Source: an uncultured Granulosicoccaceae bacterium
GTDB lineage: Bacteria; Pseudomonadota; Gammaproteobacteria; Granulosicoccales; Granulosicoccaceae
Direction of reading: 5' to 3'
Length of the DNA: 64,000 nt
NCBI GenBank assembly: GCA_937957915.1
Contig: CALGNZ010000022.1
Coordinates: forward strand, 33,501-97,500
The notes below the pieces were generated by a model, which saw only the letters and a program-made list of their open reading frames with translations, searched no databases and was not told the DNA's origin. Positions 53,525-61,556 of the stretch are shown in pieces. Position numbers and translations under genes: made by a program. Each line of letters opens with the position of its first letter. Position 1 is the first letter of the stretch.

Positions 53525-53656
53525 ATGGTTGCTGATAAAAAAATAAAACGCCTCTGTTTTGTTCCGAGCGAACGAGTTGTCAAAGACTACGGTCTTGGAA
53601 GGAAAGGTCTGAGAATTAATACTCCAGTGGCGAAAGCCCGAGAGGTAACAGTTTGA
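53525..53656 (+). CDS. Possible 43-residue basic peptide before the pilI-like gene
   Basis: An ATG frame of 43 codons ending 6 nt before the pilI-like start. It encodes MVADKKIKRLCFVPSERVVK and a further Lys/Arg-rich half. No strong Shine-Dalgarno (CCGGGCCGCAAT precedes it) and no family resemblance. Its tight spacing suggests translational coupling. It occupies the place where Pseudomonas has pilG and pilH but does not resemble a receiver domain. Confidence 0.35.
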   Translation: MVADKKIKRLCFVPSERVVKDYGLGRKGLRINTPVAKAREVTV

Positions 53657-53662
53657 GAAACT

Positions 53663-54292
53663 ATGGCTGACGTCGAATTTGAATTGCGGTGCGACCCGTC
53701 AAGCCTGGAGCGAAAGACCTGGGATTCGGCGGCGCTTGCGGCTGATCAGACCAGTAAACATGCGCTGGTTTTTGCGATCGCCGAACAGAATTTTGCAATC
53801 GCTGCTGACTTTATTGAGCAAATAGTCGAGCTCCCGGGAATTACGCGCGTGCCGACTGCAGGGTCCACTCTGCTCGGGCTCGCTGACCAGTCTGGCAAGC
53901 CCATTCCGGTGGTAAACATAGCGCCATTGCTCGGTCTTGATTCAGTGTTAGACGGATTCAGGCATGGACTGCTACTCAATCACAAGGGCTTGCGGGTGAT
54001 GCTCGCCATTGAGTCGGTTGTTGTACTGAGGGAGCTGGCCAAAGAACAGAACACTGAGGTACCGCCAGATTATCAGGCAACTGAATTTGCCGAATACGCC
54101 TGTGAGTTAACACATGTTGATGATTACACGAGTCAGTTGGTGGCTGGTGCAGCAAGCCAGGACAACGGCCCAGATGCGCAATCAGGCAACTCTGCAGTCA
54201 AACGGGTTGTTGTACTCAATGTGCCTCAGTTATTGATGGCTGTAGCAAACGCTGCAACCATAAAACCGGCAACCGCGGGACCTGCGAGTTGA
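53663..54292 (+). CDS. CheW-like protein, PilI-like
   Basis: A CheW-domain adaptor: the strand LVFAIAEQNFAIAADFIEQIVELPGITRVPTAGSTLLGLADQSGKPIPVVNIAPLLGL fits the first half of the CheW fold, and VVVLNVPQLL fits its end. At 209 residues it is somewhat longer than PilI (~178) because of N- and C-terminal additions. PilI links the PilJ receptor to the ChpA kinase in the Pseudomonas Pil-Chp pathway that controls twitching and surface sensing. The neighbours downstream are PilJ-like and CheA-like. Its stop overlaps the TTG of the next gene (TTGA). Confidence 0.87.
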   Translation: MADVEFELRCDPSSLERKTWDSAALAADQTSKHALVFAIAEQNFAIAADFIEQIVELPGITRVPTAGSTLLGLADQSGKPIPVVNIAPLLGLDSVLDGFRHGLLLNHKGLRVMLAIESVVVLRELAKEQNTEVPPDYQATEFAEYACELTHVDDYTSQLVAGAASQDNGPDAQSGNSAVKRVVVLNVPQLLMAVANAATIKPATAGPAS

Positions 54293-56376
54293 GTTCGGCA
54301 ACACAGACTCGGGTGACCTCCTGGTTGCAACTGCTTGGTATTCTGGCGCTGCTAATTAGCATTATTATACTGTTCGCGGCGGTCAATCAGTTGGGGCACA
54401 ATCGCAAACAAATGGTGCTGGCTGGCGAAGTATCACAGGTTTTGACTGAGCTCCGGCAACTGGCGAGCGCCCCGCCAGAGTCGACCGGGCTGAGTGATGA
54501 TATTGCTCGCCTCATTGGCTATGGAGATGTCCAAACCAGTGAGATTGCAGCCGTAAACGGGAGTAGGTTGTTCAGCCGGGAATCTGTTGAGCAGAAACTT
54601 GCTAAAACCGCATTGGTGCAAACATGGAGGACAGCCAAGAGAGCGTTTGCCTCAGCTAATGCTGTGGAAGCGGATTCCGTAAAGGGTAGTGAAACCGATT
54701 CCGGCTACCCAAATCAGAAACAGCAGCTGCAGCGATTCGATCAGCTTAGGGAGTCGTTTGACCGGGTCTTTGCTGCCATATCACAAGACACGTTATCAGC
54801 AGAGTTGTTAACTGCCAACAGTCAGTTGCTGGCAACACTTAAAAATCTTGAGTTTGTATTGCGCAATCGAGAGAGTCTGGACATCGCTGCGTACAACAGA
54901 ATATTGCACGACAAATGGTCTTCACTGCAATCCGAGGTTGCTCAGCTGTTGTCCCTGACCAATGCAGGGAGTGGCGGTGTTCTGATTGGTTACGAATCGA
55001 GGCAGTTGTTAACTGGTTTTGCTATGCAGGCAAGGCAGTTCGAACCGACCCGCATGGTCAACGAAGCATCAAGTGAGTCTCGCGTTAATGAGTCGCAACT
55101 CCGTAGTCTGGCGACAGCGCTAGATAGCGCGGGTAATTTCCAGCGCTCGCTTGACTTTGCTTCGCATCAGAACAGACGGGCAATTCTCTTTGCTATTGCG
55201 GCGTTGTGCCTTGCACTGATTTGTCTGATGTTGTCACTGTGGCGAAGCCGGAGAGATACGATCGGCGGAAACACATCCGGTGGTGAGGAGCTCGAGGTAC
55301 TGCGAACAGAGCTGACCGCGATCGCCGATGGCAATCTGACCGTACGTGCCAGCCAAAAAAGCAGCGCAACTGTAAATGCGATAGCACAGGCGTCAAACCA
55401 CACAGTGGAGATGCTGACAGGTTTGGTGCGTCTTTTCAGGCGTGCAGGCAACCATCTCAATGAACTGGCCGGATCACAGCAGTATCTCGCCAAGCGGTGG
55501 ATCAAGTCAGAAATAAAACGTCACGAAAAACTGGACCTGTTAGCGCAGAATCTTGAATTGCAGTCGCAGGCAATTGACCAGCTGCAAGAGATTGAAACCA
55601 GTGTTGTCGCTGCAGACCGTTCAGAGAGCAAGCACGACGTGTCGGGCAATCATGCAGCGATTCAGTCATTGGCCCTGAAGGTGTCAGCCTGTCGTGACAT
55701 AGTGGGGATCGCAGGTGCGGAGGACAGCTACAGTGTTGCCAGCGACAACAATTTATCTGGTGAAGGCCTGCGCAGGATGAGGCAAAGAATGCATGAGCTC
55801 ACCGGAGCCATATCTGCTGTACGACTTGCTGCAGAGCAAGCCAGGCTGCAAGTGTTGAACACGTCATTGCAAATGACCGCATATGCCGGCTCTGCCGAGA
55901 TTGACGATCAAAGTCGCCTGGTTGAGGAGATACAGGGTATTTCGAACCAACTTGCATCAAGTGCGGCCGGAGCGGAACGAATGTCGTCTGCACTTGCGGA
56001 TGATTTACAACAGTACGCTGAAGCGTTTGCCAGTGACAAACATGATTTAGTCAATCACTTTGAACAACTGCAGCAATCAGTAAACTTATGTCTGGATTCA
56101 TCCCTCAGCGAGGCCAGCGATGAATCCATCTCGACTTCAGACGCAGTGTTAGAAAAATCAATCGAATCCAGTAGACGAGAGGTGCTTGCGGCCACTCTGG
56201 AAAGTGCTCAGCAACAGCAGGCGGTATTGCGCCAACTTGTCGCCGAGTTGATGTCAGACGCGGAGATAGCCAGCGACGGTGATGCCATCGAGCTACTCGA
56301 ACAGATTGGTGAAATACAGAAAATATCGGCCAGCCTCGCCCGGTCCGCAGAGATGTACGGTACCACTAATGAATAA
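54289..56376 (+). CDS. PilJ-like methyl-accepting protein with degenerate signalling tip
   Basis: 695 residues, close to PilJ (682). TM1 at about residues 11-33, a ~260-residue periplasmic helical region, TM2 at about 297-316, a HAMP-like segment (ELTAIADGNLTVRASQKSSATVNAIAQASN), then a cytoplasmic coiled coil. The hairpin tip should read like I-A-x-Q-T-N-L-L-A-L-N-A-A-I-E-A-A-R-A-G-E; here residues 515-534 read AEQARLQVLNTSLQMTAYAG, so the Glu and Arg that contact CheA/CheW are missing and the segment up to the next conserved helix (GRGFAVVADEVR in normal receptors) is replaced by SAEIDDQSRLVEEIQG. Start is TTG, overlapping the previous stop. Confidence 0.84.
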   Translation: MSSATQTRVTSWLQLLGILALLISIIILFAAVNQLGHNRKQMVLAGEVSQVLTELRQLASAPPESTGLSDDIARLIGYGDVQTSEIAAVNGSRLFSRESVEQKLAKTALVQTWRTAKRAFASANAVEADSVKGSETDSGYPNQKQQLQRFDQLRESFDRVFAAISQDTLSAELLTANSQLLATLKNLEFVLRNRESLDIAAYNRILHDKWSSLQSEVAQLLSLTNAGSGGVLIGYESRQLLTGFAMQARQFEPTRMVNEASSESRVNESQLRSLATALDSAGNFQRSLDFASHQNRRAILFAIAALCLALICLMLSLWRSRRDTIGGNTSGGEELEVLRTELTAIADGNLTVRASQKSSATVNAIAQASNHTVEMLTGLVRLFRRAGNHLNELAGSQQYLAKRWIKSEIKRHEKLDLLAQNLELQSQAIDQLQEIETSVVAADRSESKHDVSGNHAAIQSLALKVSACRDIVGIAGAEDSYSVASDNNLSGEGLRRMRQRMHELTGAISAVRLAAEQARLQVLNTSLQMTAYAGSAEIDDQSRLVEEIQGISNQLASSAAGAERMSSALADDLQQYAEAFASDKHDLVNHFEQLQQSVNLCLDSSLSEASDESISTSDAVLEKSIESSRREVLAATLESAQQQQAVLRQLVAELMSDAEIASDGDAIELLEQIGEIQKISASLARSAEMYGTTNE

Positions 56377-56400
56377 ATCGGCGAGCGCAATGTCAGCCAG

Positions 56401-58737
56401 ATGGTTGGTGACTCACCAGTGACAGATAATTTTGACACACTGGATAAGCCGTCTGAGCCGGTTGCAGCACCGGCAGGTTTTTCCATTGGCTTTGGCAACC
56501 AGTGTAATGAGTATGTTGATGTCATTCAGCAGGCCCTTGACCTCGCATTGGGTAACACTGGCAATCTGGCGCCAGACAGCGCGGTGGTCGATGCACTGGA
56601 TGAGTTATATACAACAGCACGCAGTGCCGGCGCCACTGCGTTGTTGCAATTGCTGGTGCCATTGAATCAGGTGTTACGCAGCGCAGAGCAGGCTGGTTTT
56701 ACTTTAAGTCAGGCGGATACGTTGCTGGTGCAAGAGGCAATTATTGCGATAACGCTTGGTATCGATTCGATCGTTAACCAGAAGCCAACTCCCGGCCTGT
56801 TGTCGGATGTTACACAGCGGATGATAGATGTAGCAGCTGAAAACAAACACGAAGTACGCGCAAACAGTGAAGCGACCGGGCTGGTAAATATATTTGTCTC
56901 TGACGCAGATGAATTACTGCAACGTTTGTTTGAGCAGATGCAGCGCTGGCGCGCCTCTGCTTTCGTTGGCCGGGGCTATGACGAAGTTAATCGATTACTG
57001 GTATCGCTGCACGACAGCGCTGACAGTGCAGGGCTCTCCAGCATTGCGAACGTGGTGCGTCTGTTAATTGATCGCATAATCGCACAGCGAGCCGCTGACG
57101 AAGTGCCCGATGAGGAATTCTTTGATCTTGCCATCGAAACGATAGAGGTGCTGGGTGATGATCTTGATCGGATTCGTAACAACGAGCAACTGACAGACCA
57201 CACCGAGCTTTATCAAAAGCTGTCGATTGAAGGAACAGACCCGATAGCCAGTATTGCCGCGTATCGGGCTGAGATGCAGGCGAATGCGGAGGCACAACAG
57301 GCACGGGAAGCCCGGTCAGGCGATGTTGTTTTACAGCCTGCGGGCAACGCTGGCAAGGCAGGGTCACTGAGGAATCCGGGTGACTCGCAGTTCACGCAAG
57401 AAACCGCAATAACCGATGTACAGCTGCTTGATAATCTGAGTGATAGTAGTTGGCCGGATCACCGAGAGCTTGTCGATGTACTGCGTGAAATATCGCGAGG
57501 CACTGAAGCGATCAGGGAAAGAATTGAGCAGTTACGTCGAACCATTCATGTTTATCCGGATGCACGCCAGGTCACCATAGAGTCTGACTCACAACTCGGG
57601 TCGGCTGTGAGCGCTGTCGACAATATTTTCTTCAAGATAGACTCACTGATATCGAGACAGCGTAAGTCTGTAACCAGTATGGCTTCTGTGCTCGGTGTCG
57701 AGGAGCAACAGACTGTTGAAGCGCTGGGCGCCGAGTTGATAAAACACGCATCGGTATCAGCGTTAACTGTTGAGTATTTGCAGGGCTCCGACAACGTGGT
57801 AATCGACAGGCAGTTGTATGACCACCTTGGCTATGCAGTCACGATATTGCTTGATTCAGTGCTAGTGCCATCGCTAATCAAGTCTGCTGTGGCCCAGGAG
57901 TCGCATGGCGCAAATGATTACCGCGCGGAAGGCAGGCTCGTATTCGATCTGGCAGGGGATCACGTCACCCTAAAAATTATTGGTACGCAGTTGCATTTAA
58001 GCGAGTTTGTTGTCGCCAATGCGAGTCTTCGTAGAGTTGATGAGCAAATGCTTAAAACTCAGCTTCCACGATCAACGACGAAAGACAGTGCTGCGGCTGC
58101 GGTTGGCAGAAGTGATGATGGGCCAGGCGCGGTGGGGCGCAGTACAGAAAGGGTCAATATCGAAGAGCCTGATACCGAAGAGCCTGATACCGAAGAGCTT
58201 GATACCGAAGATCTCAACACTGAAGAACTCAGCACAAAAGAGCTCGATACCGTACGCAAAGACAATGATCTGGTGATACTGGCAGCATTGCAACGTCTGA
58301 TCGATATTGCTGCTTTTTTTCAGGGCCGCGTAACAACGTCGCTAAGCTGGAACGACAGTCGTACAGTCAGCCGCGGTGAAATAAAAATGGAACTCCCCAT
58401 AGCTGAGTTGAGCGAGGAGTTGGTTCTGTTACGGCGTGGTCGTCGTTTGTACGGTGTGCAAAGTGCGGCTATCGACAGCATTGAAAGCATTACGATCACC
58501 GACGATACTGGTGACGCTGATGCGGTGCTCGTTCGATGCAGGCTTGGCGATGGCAGTCGTAGTGCCGTGCGAGCCGATTCCGTTGTGGGTAAGCAATCAG
58601 TGAGTGTAACTAAAAACCCGTGGCTGATGTTAGGTGATGCGTACAGCGGTGCATTTGTTTTCAGCGACTCGAGCCTGGTGCTTGTGTTAAACACCGAATC
58701 ACTTGAAGCAGATACGGAATTGGAGCTTTCAGCGTAG
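56401..58737 (+). CDS. CheA/ChpA-like protein lacking kinase and phosphotransfer motifs
   Basis: 778 residues. An N-terminal helical bundle (1-150) is followed by an Hpt-like helix bundle near residues 165-230, where the phospho-His box H-x-x-K-G-x-x reads LHDSADSAGL (His204 kept, Lys and Gly lost). After a dimerisation-like helical part comes a region at about 473-540 (YDHLGYAVTILLDSVLVPS ... GRLVFDLAGDHVTLKI) that aligns with the HATPase N-box and G1 box of CheA, but the N, D-x-G-x-G and G-x-G residues are gone. Six tandem EEPDT-like units (588-617) precede a CheW-like end domain (RRGRRLYGVQSAAIDSIESI). No receiver domain. The arrangement recalls ChpA (2472 residues) and its degenerate relative FimL. 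Confidence 0.82.
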   Translation: MVGDSPVTDNFDTLDKPSEPVAAPAGFSIGFGNQCNEYVDVIQQALDLALGNTGNLAPDSAVVDALDELYTTARSAGATALLQLLVPLNQVLRSAEQAGFTLSQADTLLVQEAIIAITLGIDSIVNQKPTPGLLSDVTQRMIDVAAENKHEVRANSEATGLVNIFVSDADELLQRLFEQMQRWRASAFVGRGYDEVNRLLVSLHDSADSAGLSSIANVVRLLIDRIIAQRAADEVPDEEFFDLAIETIEVLGDDLDRIRNNEQLTDHTELYQKLSIEGTDPIASIAAYRAEMQANAEAQQAREARSGDVVLQPAGNAGKAGSLRNPGDSQFTQETAITDVQLLDNLSDSSWPDHRELVDVLREISRGTEAIRERIEQLRRTIHVYPDARQVTIESDSQLGSAVSAVDNIFFKIDSLISRQRKSVTSMASVLGVEEQQTVEALGAELIKHASVSALTVEYLQGSDNVVIDRQLYDHLGYAVTILLDSVLVPSLIKSAVAQESHGANDYRAEGRLVFDLAGDHVTLKIIGTQLHLSEFVVANASLRRVDEQMLKTQLPRSTTKDSAAAAVGRSDDGPGAVGRSTERVNIEEPDTEEPDTEELDTEDLNTEELSTKELDTVRKDNDLVILAALQRLIDIAAFFQGRVTTSLSWNDSRTVSRGEIKMELPIAELSEELVLLRRGRRLYGVQSAAIDSIESITITDDTGDADAVLVRCRLGDGSRSAVRADSVVGKQSVSVTKNPWLMLGDAYSGAFVFSDSSLVLVLNTESLEADTELELSA
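58162..58251 (+). repeat. 15-bp tandem repeat encoding EEPDT units
   Basis: Six consecutive 15-bp units starting GAAGAGCCTGATACC, the first two identical and the rest diverged, encoding EEPDT EEPDT EELDT EDLNT EELST KELDT. It forms an acidic linker just before the CheW-like domain of the CheA-like protein. Confidence 0.9.
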
Positions 58738-58956
58738 TGCTAAAAGCTCGTTTTCATTGGTTTTGCGGGTAAACTGTAAAATTAGTCGTCAGGCCGGCGA
58801 TGGCTGCTAATGCCTAAGGGCGATAGATCCGGTAGGTAAGATGCGTAGTATGCTATATGAACAACTGGTTGTCGTATCTACTGCGGCGGAAGTGACCGGT
58901 GGAGACGATTGCAGGTGTTCAGCACGCTCCTTTGACTGCCGCGAGCACACTTGTGC

Positions 58957-59376
58957 CTAGCCTTCGCAGGACGCTGTCAGCTCGAATGGTATGCCACTGG
59001 TGTCAGATATCGCTTCCTCGAATCGTCCGCGAATGACAACACCTTTGGACCCAACAGTGATAGATTCTTCAGGATTGCGCAAAGTAGAGGTATAGAAAGC
59101 CTCAGGGGCACCGGAATCAACCCCGACATGCATTTCGACCCAACCGCCACTGCCATCGGCCGAAATTTCGAATTTTTTGCCGTCTGGCAATACACCAGAG
59201 CCTGCATACAGATGCACTTGCTCGTAAAATTTGCCGATATGGCAGTTATTGACTGCAAAGTGCGCGGAGTTATTTTCTATTTTTATGGTGCCTGTGTTTT
59301 TTAATTTGGCAGTGAAGCCAACTGTGCAAATGCTGACCACAAATGCGGCCGTGGAAAAAATGAGTAGTCGTTTCAT
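58957..59376 (-). CDS. Small exported protein with one Cys pair
   Basis: 139 residues with a Sec signal (LLIFSTAAFVVSICTVGFTAKL). The mature part has strands separated by glycine turns and two Cys (NNCHIG; ELTASC), probably one disulfide. The layout (G-x-x-F-E-I-x-V/A-x-C at the end, a central SITVGSKGVVIRG strand pair) faintly recalls the LpqH/19-kDa lipoprotein antigen fold of mycobacteria, but without a lipobox and with no firm identity. GAGAAG precedes the ATG. Stands alone; function unknown. Confidence 0.8.
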   Translation of the reverse strand: MKRLLIFSTAAFVVSICTVGFTAKLKNTGTIKIENNSAHFAVNNCHIGKFYEQVHLYAGSGVLPDGKKFEISADGSGGWVEMHVGVDSGAPEAFYTSTLRNPEESITVGSKGVVIRGRFEEAISDTSGIPFELTASCEG

Positions 59377-59918
59377 GTGCTTCTCACAACTTTAGAGTTG
59401 CTTTCGTTGATTTCAGCAAGATGTTGGAGCGAATGTTATTACGTTGAAATCAAATTGTCGAATTCACCTGATGAATGGCATGTAAGGCATTGTAATATAT
59501 ATAATAATAGATGTTTTTTATTCTCTGAATTCTAGGGTTTTTTGATTATTTGCGTTAAACCTAACAGCTGTGTAATCCTTCGGATTGATCAATTAATCGA
59601 ATTTTCCGCACCTAAAAACCGGGGTTCGGAGTTTACCGGATCGAAAATTTTGGTTCTGATTGGTGTTAAACCCCAACATGTTGTTGTTGAGTCAGCATTG
59701 GGCCACCATTTTCAAAATAGCTTGTCGGCCGGTAACTTGCGCTGGTAGTTGCGAACCTATGTTTGCTGACATTTACTATCCTATCCATCTAGCAATGTTG
59801 ATTTGGTTTGGTCTGGATCAACAAATAAGGTTTTATTCAGGAATTTGAGTTAATAGTTGATTGATTTTGTCAGGTAATGCTACATTTTAAGAAAACGAGT
59901 TAAACAACCAGGTTCCCC
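59377..59918. promoter_or_regulatory. AT-rich divergent region with the likely erpA promoter
   Basis: About 540 bp, very AT-rich around 59490-59540. A candidate erpA promoter is TTGATT at 59857-59862 and TACATT at 59881-59886, 18 bp apart and 33 bp before the erpA ATG. Short plus-strand frames here show no ribosome site or resemblance. In other bacteria erpA is controlled by IscR; I cannot identify an IscR box with confidence. Confidence 0.45.
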
Positions 59919-60287
59919 ATGAGCGCAGAAGCAGATACAGAGCAATTTGACGATTTTCCGGATCCTCTTGTTTTTACCGAGGCTGCGGCATTGAAGGTGA
60001 AGGGGCTGATAGAGGAGGAGGGTAATGCTGAACTAAAACTGCGTGTGTTTATATCAGGCGGTGGATGTTCCGGTTTCCAGTACGGCTTCACTTTTGACGA
60101 AGAAATTAACGATGGCGACACAGAGGTAGAAAAGGAAGGCGTAAAACTGCTGATTGATCCAATGAGCTATCAATATCTCGTCGGTGCTGAAATTGACTAC
60201 ACCGAAGGCCTGGAAGGCTCACAGTTTGTGATACGCAATCCAAACGCGACAACTACTTGCGGTTGTGGTTCGTCCTTTTCCGTTTGA
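59919..60287 (+). CDS. erpA: Iron-sulfur cluster insertion protein ErpA
   Basis: An A-type carrier that delivers [4Fe-4S] clusters to essential targets. The three conserved Cys are present: [19 protein letters not shown] and the C-terminal TTCGCGSSF. 122 residues with an N-terminal acidic addition. AGGTT lies before the ATG. Followed on the opposite strand by anmK, the same grouping as in Pseudomonas (erpA, anmK, M23 peptidase). Confidence 0.96.
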   Translation: MSAEADTEQFDDFPDPLVFTEAAALKVKGLIEEEGNAELKLRVFISGGGCSGFQYGFTFDEEINDGDTEVEKEGVKLLIDPMSYQYLVGAEIDYTEGLEGSQFVIRNPNATTTCGCGSSFSV

Positions 60288-60395
60288 TTGCCTTGCTCTG
60301 ACAAATAGATCTGAGAAACAGATTTTACGAACAAAGCTTACGAAAAGTCAGGTAATGCACCCACAACTGTGCGTGCAAAACCAGCAATCTGCGTA

Positions 60396-61556
60396 CTAAG
60401 GCGCCTTGTGTAATGCACCGAGCACAACTGCTTTTGATGCTCCTGTGACAGCCGGTAGGTTGCCAGGTTGCGCGTTCATGTATTGGTAGGCAAGCCAGGC
60501 AAAAGCGATAGATTCGCAGTGATCAACATGCATGCCGCACGATTTTTGTGTTGTGCTAACACTGCATGGGCGACAAAGCGCCTCGAGCCGTTCAACAAGA
60601 TAGGCGTTGTGGCTTCCGCCCCCGCACAACAGAATCTCAACCCCGCCCGGGAAGCTCTGCAGGATAGATCGAGCAACCGTTGTTGCCGTAAGCTCGACAA
60701 GAGTTGCCTGCACATCCTTTGGCTCACAGACCTGCTCTCTCCCCAATGTTTCTAAATGCCCTTTTAGCCAGGTCAGATTGAAATAATCCGGCCCGGTAGA
60801 TTTGGGTGGCTCTTTTGCAAAAAATGGATCGGACTGCAAGCTGAGCAGCAGGGCGTCATTGCATACGCCGGTTTTTGCCCAGTTGCCATTGAGATCACAG
60901 GGCTGATTTTTGTGCCGTTTTATCCAGGCATCCAACAGGGTGTTTGCCGGGCCAGTATCGAATCCGAGTGTGTCTTCATCGAGGAAGGTAAGGTTCGCGA
61001 TACCACCAAGGTTAAGAACCACCCTCGGTTGGTCTGTTCTGAAAACTGCGTTATTAAATGCCGGGGTTAAAGGAGCCCCCTGGCCGCCACAGGCCATGTC
61101 TGCGCTTCTAAAGTCAGCAACTGTGTCTACGCCGGTGGCCTGGGCGATAACGCTGGCGTCACCCAGTTGTATTGTTCCTGGAAATAAACCATCGGGGTTA
61201 TGGAAAATGGTTTGTCCGTGGGAGCCAATCGCTACTATGGCGCTTGCGCCACCAGCGGATTCGATCAATTCCGAAGCCGTGTCGGCAAACACAGTGGCAA
61301 TCTCCCGGTTTAGCCGGACCAAATCGGGTAGTGAAACTGCACCGCTTTCATTCAAGCTCAGCAGTTTGTTTCGAAGCCGCTCCTCGTAAGGTCTAGTGGC
61401 AGCAGCATTGAATACAACCTTGCCGGATACGATCTCTACCAGCGCCGCATCCACCCCGTCGGCGCTGGTGCCGGACAACAGTCCGATATAAAGGCCATCA
61501 ACAGTTTGCGAAGCAATAATTATTTGCTCAGCGCATCGCCAGCGTGTCGCTTTCAC
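60396..61556 (-). CDS. anmK: Anhydro-N-acetylmuramic acid kinase
   Basis: Recycles cell-wall 1,6-anhydroMurNAc to MurNAc-6-phosphate using ATP. YIGLLSGTSADGVDAALVE is the family's N-terminal signature, followed by IGSHGQTIFHNP, FNNAVFRTDQPRVVLNLGGIANLTFL, FDTGPANTLLDAW and ILLCGGGSHNAYLVERL. 386 residues from the GTG at 61556, about 15 more than typical; this start overlaps the M23 peptidase gene by 29 bp. No ATG, GTG or TTG lies closer to the conserved N-terminus. The overlap suggests coupled expression of two wall-remodelling genes. Confidence 0.95.
   Translation of the reverse strand: MKATRWRCAEQIIIASQTVDGLYIGLLSGTSADGVDAALVEIVSGKVVFNAAATRPYEERLRNKLLSLNESGAVSLPDLVRLNREIATVFADTASELIESAGGASAIVAIGSHGQTIFHNPDGLFPGTIQLGDASVIAQATGVDTVADFRSADMACGGQGAPLTPAFNNAVFRTDQPRVVLNLGGIANLTFLDEDTLGFDTGPANTLLDAWIKRHKNQPCDLNGNWAKTGVCNDALLLSLQSDPFFAKEPPKSTGPDYFNLTWLKGHLETLGREQVCEPKDVQATLVELTATTVARSILQSFPGGVEILLCGGGSHNAYLVERLEALCRPCSVSTTQKSCGMHVDHCESIAFAWLAYQYMNAQPGNLPAVTGASKAVVLGALHKAP

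Noticed and set aside
53660..58737. A normal, complete Pil-Chp chemosensory operon
   Set aside because: pilG, pilH and pilK are absent and the kinase and receptor motifs are degenerate, so I did not assign pilI/pilJ/chpA symbols.
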